Shown here piece by piece: positions 1 through 5,112 of a DNA stretch of 5,717 nucleotides. Source of the DNA: Dokdonella_A sp035760865. GTDB lineage: Bacteria > Pseudomonadota > Gammaproteobacteria > Xanthomonadales > Rhodanobacteraceae. The notes below the pieces were generated by a model. That model was not told the DNA's origin, searched no databases, and saw nothing but the letters and a program-made list of their open reading frames with translations. How positions within the stretch are numbered: position 1 is the stretch's first letter; the number at the start of each line of letters is the position of its first letter. Both the position numbers and the translations under genes were made by a program. The stretch spans positions 1 through 5,717 of the forward strand of contig DASTSE010000326.1 of assembly GCA_035760865.1 (NCBI GenBank), given 5' to 3'.

Positions 1-50
1 TGCACGGCCTGCCCGCACCGGCCGCGAGATCGCGTCGCGACCGCGCCTGA

Positions 51-143
51 AAGCAACCGGGCCGGTCGACGATCGACCAGGATGGCCGAATCCGTCGCAC
101 AATCGCGTAATCGGGGAGTGTCCTCCGTCAGCGCGAGTCCGCC
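51..143 (+). other. Leader region of the 691-residue secreted protein gene
   Basis: This stretch lies between a TGA at 48-50 and the first clear gene. The frame of that gene opens only after a TAA at 108-110, and no other ATG, GTG or TTG in that frame precedes the ATG at 144, so the region between is leader. A purine-rich GGGGAG at 113-118 is too far (about 25 bases) to be an ordinary Shine-Dalgarno for that ATG; a weak GAG at 135-137 is better placed. A poor -10-like CACAAT occurs at 98-103 with a TCGACC at 73-78 as a possible -35, but the 19-base spacing is long. I cannot name a promoter with confidence. The TGA at 48-50 could end an upstream gene whose body is outside the window, but only 15 codons are visible. 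Confidence 0.35.
64..78. repeat. Short perfect inverted repeat (GGTCGA-CGA-TCGACC)
   Basis: Six-base arms GGTCGA (64-69) and TCGACC (73-78) are exact reverse complements separated by CGA. As RNA the loop would be only three bases. As DNA the site is a near-palindrome that overlaps the weak -35-like hexamer at 73-78, so it could be an operator for the downstream secreted-protein gene, or the remnant of a terminator for an upstream gene. No T-rich tract follows, which argues against a classical terminator. GC-rich DNA produces such repeats by chance fairly often, so this is a weak call. Confidence 0.3.
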
Positions 144-2219
144 ATGCCCGTCCGTCGCTACCTGCCCGCTGCACTCGCCCTGCTCTCGCTCGCGCCGCTC
201 GGCGCGCGCGCGCAATCGCTCATCGTCTACGACGATGCGCTCGAGAACGGGTTCGGCGACTGGTCGTACGGCGGCGGCAGCAATTTCGCGAACACGACGC
301 CGGTGCATGCGGGCACGCACTCGATCGCGCTCGCGGGCAACGCGTTCAATGCGGTTTCCTTCACGCACGAGACCGGCCTGCTGTCCACCGCAAGCTATCC
401 CGTGCTGCATTTCTGGCTGCACGGCGGCACGGCCGGCGGGCAGCAGCTCGGGCTCGTGCTGCAGTCGAACTGCAGCGCGGCCGGCAACCCGTGCGCGGTC
501 GTCGCGCAGGGCGACCTCGACCCGTACATCGCCGGCGGCGCGCCGGCCGCGGGCATCTGGCGCGAGGTCACGGTGCCGATCACGCAGCCGCCGCTGTCGT
601 ACTCGGGCGCGTTCGACCGCATCGACATCGTGAGCGACGCCGCCGGCACGCAGCCGACGCTCTACGTCGACGACGTCGCCTTGCAGGGCGCGTCGGGCGT
701 CGTCGATCCGATCTTCGCGAGCGGATTCGAGGCGTCCGTCGCGGCGGCCCTGCTCGTCGAGGAACACGACGTCACGGTCGGCTCGATGGTCAGCGACCGC
801 TTCACCTGGCGCGATTCGGCCAACGCGCCGCGCGTCGCCGTGCTCGCGCACAACGACGGCCAGACCGGTCCGACCGCACCGGGCGGCTACCCGAACCGCG
901 GCGGTGCGCTGCGCGAGTTCCGCTACCGGATGCCCGACGGTTCGACGCGCGTCGCCGGCGTCACTGACTACGGCAACGCGGGGCAAGGCGGCTTCGGCTA
1001 CGTCGTCTCGCATTCGGCGTGGCCGAGCAACGGCGGCGGCTGCAACGGCGACGATTCACCGCTCGGCTACGGCACGCCGGGCGCATTCGAGCGCGTGTTC
1101 GAAGGGCGCCACCACGCGATCTTCCGCTTCACGCAGAATTATCCGCGCCACTGCAGCGCGGCGCCCGGCGGCGCGAGTGCGGTCGTGCCCGTGACGATCG
1201 ACTGGACCTTCTCGACCGGACGCGACCATCCGCTCTGGTCGGTGACCTGGGACATGAGCGCGCTCGGCGCGGACTACCTGTTCGACGATTCGCGTGCGCC
1301 CTACGGCGAACTCGAGATCGACGGCGCCGGCGCCGCCGACATCAGCGGCGTCGCCTGGGGCGATCGCTGGCAGTTCGCGAGCACGACTGCGCCGGTCACG
1401 CTCGACAGCGCGTGGACATGGAACACGCCGAACAGCGTGCCGTACGTGAAACTCTGGGTGACATCGACGAACGCAACCATGGGGCTCGTGCAGAGCCAGA
1501 CGATGACGCAGCAGGATGCCGGTGCGCGCAACGCGTTCTATCACGACGTCACCGCGTACTGGAACCACACGAGCGCGCAGGGCGACGCCGGCGACGGCTA
1601 TGCGATGCCGTGGCAGGACAGCTGGCCCTACCAGGCCAATTCGTACTCGATCGACATCGGCGCTTCGAGCAACAATGCGCGCCTCACCTGGGGCACGTCG
1701 TACGGTTTCCTCGGCCAGACGAGCTATGACGTGCACGACGGCGTCGTCGCGACCGCATCGGGCTATCCGAAGAAGAGCTATGCCGTCTACGTCGTGCTCG
1801 GCCCGCACAGCACGAGTCCGGTCGAGGCGCAACGCGCCGAGGTCGAGACGATCCAGACGCTCGCCTTGAGCGCGAGCGTCGGCAGCGTCGCGACGAGCGG
1901 CCCGGCCGGCCCCGCTCGCAGCGATACGATCACCTACGCGCCCGCGGGCTACGACCCGGTGCGCGGGGCGCTCACGTTCAACGCCGCCGGGAATGCGCTC
2001 GACGCGAACATCGCGGTCGGCGCGGGCCGCACGCTGAAGCACCCGCTGCTCGTCGTGCGCGGCGTCGGCGCGTACCCGCAGAGCGTGAAGCTCAATGGCA
2101 CGACGCTGACCGCCGACGTCGACTACTACCCGTCGCTGCGCGCAGGCGCGAACGAGCTGTGGCTCACGCTCGACCGCGACCTCACGGGCGCGGCGAACCG
2201 GCTGCAGCTGCAGCCCTGA
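144..2219 (+). CDS. Secreted multidomain protein with N-terminal CBM-like module and internal IFASGFE motif
   Basis: Predicted 691-residue exported protein of unknown function. The first 23 residues are a Sec signal peptide: a basic MPVRR start, an Ala/Leu-rich core, and an A-R-A cleavage site before Q24. Residues about 25-181 look like a carbohydrate-binding-type beta-sandwich: an opening VYDDALENGFGDW, a mid-module PVHAGTHSIAL, and a closing YVDDVAL strand. Residues 190-196 are IFASGFE (711-731), a motif also found at the C-terminus of the next gene. Residues about 200-690 form a large aromatic-rich module, probably mostly beta, that I cannot assign; its last 60 residues resemble a small Ig-like cap. 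Cysteines 110, 117, 300 and 337 are the only ones in the mature chain and would suit two disulfides. ATG 144 is the only usable start, since an in-frame TAA lies at 108-110. A role in binding or processing polysaccharide is inference only; I see no catalytic signature. Confidence 0.93.
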   Translation: MPVRRYLPAALALLSLAPLGARAQSLIVYDDALENGFGDWSYGGGSNFANTTPVHAGTHSIALAGNAFNAVSFTHETGLLSTASYPVLHFWLHGGTAGGQQLGLVLQSNCSAAGNPCAVVAQGDLDPYIAGGAPAAGIWREVTVPITQPPLSYSGAFDRIDIVSDAAGTQPTLYVDDVALQGASGVVDPIFASGFEASVAAALLVEEHDVTVGSMVSDRFTWRDSANAPRVAVLAHNDGQTGPTAPGGYPNRGGALREFRYRMPDGSTRVAGVTDYGNAGQGGFGYVVSHSAWPSNGGGCNGDDSPLGYGTPGAFERVFEGRHHAIFRFTQNYPRHCSAAPGGASAVVPVTIDWTFSTGRDHPLWSVTWDMSALGADYLFDDSRAPYGELEIDGAGAADISGVAWGDRWQFASTTAPVTLDSAWTWNTPNSVPYVKLWVTSTNATMGLVQSQTMTQQDAGARNAFYHDVTAYWNHTSAQGDAGDGYAMPWQDSWPYQANSYSIDIGASSNNARLTWGTSYGFLGQTSYDVHDGVVATASGYPKKSYAVYVVLGPHSTSPVEAQRAEVETIQTLALSASVGSVATSGPAGPARSDTITYAPAGYDPVRGALTFNAAGNALDANIAVGAGRTLKHPLLVVRGVGAYPQSVKLNGTTLTADVDYYPSLRAGANELWLTLDRDLTGAANRLQLQP
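711..731 (+). other. IFASGFE motif, internal copy of the shared GFE/GFD tag
   Basis: Codons 190-196 of the 691-residue protein read IFASGFE and are preceded by VVDP. The same pattern, V-D-x-[IV]-F-A-[SD]-G-F-[ED]-A, recurs at 4048-4068 in the next gene, where it lies near the C-terminus. Here it sits exactly at the junction between the CBM-like module and the large unassigned module. Its function is unknown to me. It lacks the hydrophobic helix and basic tail of PEP-CTERM-like sorting signals. Confidence 0.6.
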
Positions 2220-2228
2220 GCCGTCGCG

Positions 2229-2250
2229 CGGCCGGAATCCTGCCCGGCCG
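2229..2250. terminator. GC-rich stem-loop just after the first secreted-protein gene
   Basis: CGGCCGG (2229-2235) and CCGGCCG (2244-2250) form a perfect 7-base-pair stem around an 8-base loop, starting 9 bases after the TGA at 2217-2219. The position suits a terminator or mRNA 3'-end stabiliser for the upstream gene. No T tract follows, so intrinsic termination is uncertain. If it is weak, the downstream beta-helix gene could be co-transcribed across the 151-base gap. Confidence 0.35.
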
Positions 2251-2290
2251 GCCGCCGGCATCCACGATGAACGGCGCGACTGCACAGCGC

Positions 2291-2315
2291 TTCGCGCGCA
2301 TGGCGTTTCGCGCGC
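2291..2315. repeat. 9-base direct repeat TTCGCGCGC in the intergenic gap
   Basis: TTCGCGCGC occurs at 2291-2299 and again at 2307-2315, with a 16-base period. The GCGCGC cores also make an inverted repeat with a 10-base loop. The pair lies 56-80 bases upstream of the GTG start of the beta-helix gene, where an operator or promoter element could be. CG-rich low-complexity sequence makes chance occurrence quite possible. Confidence 0.25.
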
Positions 2316-2359
2316 CTGGTTGCGTATTCGGTGGGATCGGCGGCCTGCGCCGCCTCGCC

Positions 2360-2363
2360 GGAG
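2360..2363 (+). promoter_or_regulatory. Shine-Dalgarno GGAG that fixes the GTG start at 2371
   Basis: GGAG at 2360-2363 lies 7 bases upstream of GTG 2371, an ideal spacing. Translation from this GTG gives a protein that begins directly with a clean 25-residue signal peptide. The longest open frame instead starts at TTG 2320 and would add 17 Arg/Pro-rich residues in front of the signal peptide, which is implausible. This site therefore decides the start codon. Confidence 0.75.
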
Positions 2364-2370
2364 ATGCCTC

Positions 2371-4089
2371 GTGCTCGCTCGACGGACCCATGCCTGCCTT
2401 CTTTTCGCGGTGCTCGTTGCCGCTCGCGCGCTGCCGGCATACGCCGGCGGTCCGGTGTTCTGGCTCGGTGGCGGCGGCGCGCCGTGCAATTTCGCTTCGC
2501 TGTCGATCGCGCTCGGCGCCGTGCCGCAGGGCGCGACGATCCGCATCGCGAACAACCAGTCGTACGCGAACACGAACCTCACGATCTCGAACAGGAGCGT
2601 GACGCTCGAAGGCGGCTGGGCCGACTGTGCCGGCACGCCTTCCGCGCAGCGGACGATTCTCGAAGGCGCGCCCGGCGCGGGCCTGCCGGTGTTGCGCGTG
2701 CAGGCGTCGGGCACGGCGCGCAGCGTCCGGCTCGAACATCTCGAGATCCGCGGCGGAACGCGCTCGGGCATCGAGGTCGACGGACTGCTCGACGTGCGCC
2801 TCGACGACGCCCTGGTCACGGCGAACAGCGCCGTCGACGGCGGCGGCGTCGCCGTGACGGGCGTGTCGCCGGCGCAGACCGTGTTGCGCCTCGTGCACAG
2901 CACGGTCGGTACGCCCGACGTCGGGAGCGGTGACGGCAACGCGGCGACGTTCGGCGGCGGCGTGTATTGCAGCGACGCGCGCGTGCAGCTGAGCAGCGCG
3001 CTCGTGCAGGGCAACGACGCCGACTACGGCGGCGGCATCACGCTCCTCGCATGCGACCTCGACGCGGGCGCCGCCGCGCTCGCCGTCGCCGGCCATCCCT
3101 TGCTGTCCGCGCTCGTGCGCGACAACACCGCGACGTTCTTCGGCGGCGGCCTGTACGCGACGAATGCGAGCGCGATCGGGCTCGACACCGACGACCAGCC
3201 CGTCGCCTTCGAGGCGAATCGCGCCGGTCGTGGCGGCGCCATCCATATCGGCGGCGGGGGCACGCAGTTCCACGGCGCAGGCATCACGCTCGCGGGCAAC
3301 AGCGCCGCCGCGTTCGGCGGCGCCGTCTACGTCGAGCAGGGCGCGTACTTTGCGCTCGAACGCGGTGCCGACGGCGACTCCTCGTGCCCGCGCGACGCAG
3401 TCTGCAGCCGCATCGTCGACAACTCGGTCGACGCCGCGCCGACCGCAGCCGCGAGTGCGTTGCAGGTCGTCGAGGCGGTCGCCCTCATTGCGCAAACGGA
3501 CGTCGCCGGCAATGTCTCCCATGCGGGCCAAGCCCTGATCCGCCTCGACGGCGGCAGCAGCGTGCGGGTGCTCGACAGCCTCGTGCGCGACAACGACGCC
3601 GGTGCGGGCCGGTTGTTCGTGCTCTACGGCACCGACAACCTATTCGCGCTCGGCGCGAGCACGGTCGTGGCGAACGCGACGCTCTCGCCGATGGTCGGCG
3701 TGTACCTGAGCAGCGGCGCCGCCGGACTGCATTTCGACCGCAGCATCGTCTGGCAACCCGGCGTGCTCGTGCAGGACACGAGCGCGGGCGAAACGGTGTC
3801 GAGCACGTGCATGAACGTGCACGCCGATGCCGGCATCGACGGCGTCACGACCGATCCCGGCTTCGTCGATGCGGCGAGCGGCGACTTCCGGCTGCGCGCC
3901 GATTCGCCGAACGTCGACGCGTGCACGGATACCGTGTCCGCCGCCGGCAGCGGCGAAAGCCACGTCGATGTCGCGGGCCACGCGCGCCCGCAATCGGCGG
4001 GCTCGCCGACGCCGTTCGATCGCGGCGCCCATGAACTCGTCGACCTCGTCTTCGCCGACGGCTTCGACGCGGCGACGCTCGTGCCATAG
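2371..4089 (+). CDS. Secreted right-handed beta-helix protein, Pmp-like repeats, choice-of-anchor Q-type C-terminus
   Basis: Predicted 572-residue exported beta-helix protein, probably surface-associated; a specific substrate or partner cannot be read from the sequence. Residues 1-25 are a signal peptide (MLARRTHAC start, cleavage after P-A-Y-A). Residues 26-130 match the usual N-terminal cap of such proteins, with a conserved Cys-Asn at 39-40 and LEGGW at 79-83. Six rungs follow the rule N-x(4,5)-GG[GA]-[ILV], with the GG at residues 157, 195, 220, 258, 288 and 316. One has the full FxxN plus GGAI form (FEAN 280-283, GGAI 288-291) of chlamydial Pmp repeats. Residues about 490-555 carry the choice-of-anchor Q pattern: DPGFVDAASGDFRL, then SPNVDAC, then D-x-x-G-x-x-RP, then DRGAHE. 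The chain ends with VFADGFD (560-566) plus six residues. Eight mature cysteines could form four disulfides. The GTG start is supported by GGAG at 2360. There is no autotransporter barrel and no pectate-lyase catalytic signature that I can see. Confidence 0.93.
   Translation: MLARRTHACLLFAVLVAARALPAYAGGPVFWLGGGGAPCNFASLSIALGAVPQGATIRIANNQSYANTNLTISNRSVTLEGGWADCAGTPSAQRTILEGAPGAGLPVLRVQASGTARSVRLEHLEIRGGTRSGIEVDGLLDVRLDDALVTANSAVDGGGVAVTGVSPAQTVLRLVHSTVGTPDVGSGDGNAATFGGGVYCSDARVQLSSALVQGNDADYGGGITLLACDLDAGAAALAVAGHPLLSALVRDNTATFFGGGLYATNASAIGLDTDDQPVAFEANRAGRGGAIHIGGGGTQFHGAGITLAGNSAAAFGGAVYVEQGAYFALERGADGDSSCPRDAVCSRIVDNSVDAAPTAAASALQVVEAVALIAQTDVAGNVSHAGQALIRLDGGSSVRVLDSLVRDNDAGAGRLFVLYGTDNLFALGASTVVANATLSPMVGVYLSSGAAGLHFDRSIVWQPGVLVQDTSAGETVSSTCMNVHADAGIDGVTTDPGFVDAASGDFRLRADSPNVDACTDTVSAAGSGESHVDVAGHARPQSAGSPTPFDRGAHELVDLVFADGFDAATLVP
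4048..4068 (+). other. VFADGFD motif, C-terminal copy of the shared GFE/GFD tag
   Basis: Codons 560-566 of the beta-helix protein read VFADGFD, preceded by LVDL and followed by only AATLVP before the stop. It comes directly after a choice-of-anchor Q-type domain, a domain named because it precedes various C-terminal sorting or anchoring signals. The tail has no transmembrane segment, no LPXTG and no Arg cluster, so it is not a standard PEP-CTERM, GlyGly-CTERM or sortase signal. A novel sorting tag is inference. Confidence 0.6.
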
Positions 4090-4090
4090 G

Positions 4091-4125
4091 CGCGGTCACG
4101 CCGCGTGGGCACGAACATCGTGCCC
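4091..4125. terminator. Probable bidirectional terminator between convergent genes
   Basis: The 40-base gap between the beta-helix gene (stop 4087-4089, +) and rpoS (stop 4130-4132, -) is almost filled by two stem-loops. The stronger is GGGCACG (4107-4113) paired with CGTGCCC (4119-4125) around AACAT: 7 perfect pairs and a 5-base loop. A weaker one is CGCGG (4091-4095) paired with CCGCG (4101-4105). Stems at the junction of convergent genes usually serve both strands. Neither side has a long T run (GTGTT follows on +), so efficiency is uncertain in this GC-rich genome. Confidence 0.6.
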
Positions 4126-4129
4126 GTGT

Positions 4130-4999
4130 TCACTGCGAGGCGAGCTTGCGCAGGCGCTTGAGCCCTTCTTCCTGGATTTGCCGCGCGCGCTCGCGCGAGA
4201 TGCCGAGGTCGCGGCCGATGTCCGCGAGCGACTGCACCGGCGTGCCGTCGAGGCCGAAGCGCCGCTGCAGCACGAGCCGCTGGCGCTCGTTGAGGCGAGC
4301 GATGAGCTCGGCCAGGCGCTCGCTGCCGATCGCGGCCGTGGTCTCGGCCGCGCCGTCGTCGCCGTCCTGGATCGTGCCGATCAGCGCGCGTTCCCCGGCG
4401 TCGAGCGCGTCGAGCGAATCGACGCGTTCGCTGACGCGGAACAGTTCGGCGACGTCCTGCACGCTCTTGCCGACGACCTCCGCGATCTGGTCGAGGCTCG
4501 GCGCCGCGCCGTTGCGCGCCGCGAGTTCGCGTTCGGCACGCAGCACCTGGGCGAGTTCGCGCAGCACGTGCACGGGCAGGCGCACGGTGCGGCCCTGGTT
4601 CATGACGGCCGACTGCACCGCTTCGCGGATCCACCACACCGCGTAGGTCGAAAAGCGCAGCCGTCGCGCGGGATCGAACTTGCCGACCGCGCGGATGAGG
4701 CCGAGGTTGCCTTCGGCGATCAGATCCATGAGCGACACGCCACGACCGACGTACGGGCGCGCGACGCTGACGACGAGGCGCAGGTTCGCTTCGATGAGCC
4801 GGCGGCGCGCATCGGCATCGCCGGCCTGCACGCGTTCGGCGAGCGACCACTCCTCGCGCGCGCCGAGCAGCTCGATGTAGCCGATTTCGCCGAGGTACGC
4901 GCTCGCGGAGCTGCGCGCCTCTTCATCCTGCGGCTCGATCGCCTCGACGAGATCGAGGATCCCGTCCTGGGCTTGCGCATCGTTGGCGTCGGGCTGCAT
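4130..4999 (-). CDS. rpoS: RNA polymerase sigma factor RpoS (stationary phase/general stress)
   Basis: Group 2 sigma-70-family factor of 289 residues that directs RNA polymerase to stress and stationary-phase promoters. In order: YLGEIG region 1.2 (residues 35-40), the SNLRLVV-like EANLRLVV of region 2.1 (70-77), DLIAEGNLGLIRAV of 2.2 (92-105), RFSTYAVWWIRE of 2.3-2.4 (115-126), then NQGRTVRLPVHV of 2.4-3.0 (134-145). Region 4.2 is a helix-turn-helix with SRERARQIQ (268-276). R147 aligns with E. coli K173, which is Glu in sigma-70, supporting RpoS over RpoD. The position directly after nlpD is the classic rpoS locus. ATG 4999 is preferred; a GTG at 5002 is the adjacent alternative, with TAA at 5012-5014 closing the frame. 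Only a weak GTAAG ribosome site is visible. The chain is about 40 residues shorter than E. coli RpoS (330), partly because it ends soon after region 4.2. Region 2.4 has E126 and Q129 where E. coli has Gln and Glu. Confidence 0.93.
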   Translation of the reverse strand: MQPDANDAQAQDGILDLVEAIEPQDEEARSSASAYLGEIGYIELLGAREEWSLAERVQAGDADARRRLIEANLRLVVSVARPYVGRGVSLMDLIAEGNLGLIRAVGKFDPARRLRFSTYAVWWIREAVQSAVMNQGRTVRLPVHVLRELAQVLRAERELAARNGAAPSLDQIAEVVGKSVQDVAELFRVSERVDSLDALDAGERALIGTIQDGDDGAAETTAAIGSERLAELIARLNERQRLVLQRRFGLDGTPVQSLADIGRDLGISRERARQIQEEGLKRLRKLASQ

Positions 5000-5026
5000 C
5001 ACGCACGCAGCTTACGGCAACGCCGA

Positions 5027-5051
5027 CGCGGGCGTCATTCCCGCGGACGCC
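5027..5051 (-). promoter_or_regulatory. Overlapping stem-loops in the rpoS leader
   Basis: On the minus-strand transcript, stem A pairs 5046-5051 with 5031-5036 (GGCGUC with GACGCC). Stem B pairs 5040-5045 with 5027-5032 (CGCGGG with CCCGCG). Each has six perfect pairs. The 5' arm of B lies in the loop of A, and the 3' arms share bases 5031-5032, so they compete or form an H-type pseudoknot with one stem shortened. The element ends 27 bases before the rpoS ATG. rpoS leaders in enterobacteria are known translational control points, but this element is not one I recognise, and GC-rich sequence folds readily by chance. Confidence 0.35.
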
Positions 5052-5053
5052 GA

Positions 5054-5073
5054 TCGTCTGGTCGCTCGTCTGG
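5054..5073. repeat. Tandem-like direct repeat TCGTCTGG in the nlpD-rpoS gap
   Basis: TCGTCTGG occurs at 5054-5061 and 5066-5073, a 12-base period (CCAGACGA on the rpoS strand). It lies upstream of the leader stem-loops and about 55-75 bases before the rpoS start. It could be a regulator binding pair or chance. Confidence 0.25.
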
Positions 5074-5096
5074 CCGATGCGAACGGCGACGCACCC

Positions 5097-5112
5097 GCGC
5101 GGAGCGCCGCGC
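5097..5112 (-). terminator. Stem-loop immediately after the nlpD stop codon
   Basis: GCGCGG (5097-5102) and CCGCGC (5107-5112) are exact reverse complements around a 4-base loop, directly abutting the nlpD stop (5113-5115, read on the minus strand). It could attenuate readthrough from nlpD into rpoS, or protect the nlpD 3' end. No U tract follows it. Because rpoS is normally also transcribed from promoters inside nlpD, complete termination here would be unexpected. Confidence 0.3.

Noticed and set aside
3..50. Possible 3' end of an upstream plus-strand gene (TGA at 48-50)
   Set aside because: Only 15 codons are inside the window, with no recognisable sequence. Several other frames here are also open, so it cannot be claimed as a gene.
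199..212. Short GC dinucleotide run near the signal-peptide cleavage codons
   Set aside because: It is about five units long within coding sequence and explained by Ala/Arg codons; too short to call a slippage or phase-variation tract.
2267..2602. Possible small gene starting at ATG 2267 in the gap before the beta-helix gene
   Set aside because: The frame overlaps the beta-helix gene for most of its length, has no convincing Shine-Dalgarno, and its translation turns Arg/Ser-rich once it enters the other gene, as a shadow frame does.
1056..3014. 652-codon open frame on the minus strand spanning both secreted-protein genes
   Set aside because: It runs antisense across two genes with clear signal peptides and domains and over the gap between them. 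Its translation is Arg/Ala/Val-rich with no recognisable motif, typical of antisense frames in very GC-rich DNA.
2182..3531. 449-codon minus-strand open frame over the beta-helix gene
   Set aside because: It is antisense to the beta-helix repeats; the product is low-complexity Arg/Ala/Asp-rich and lacks any domain signature.
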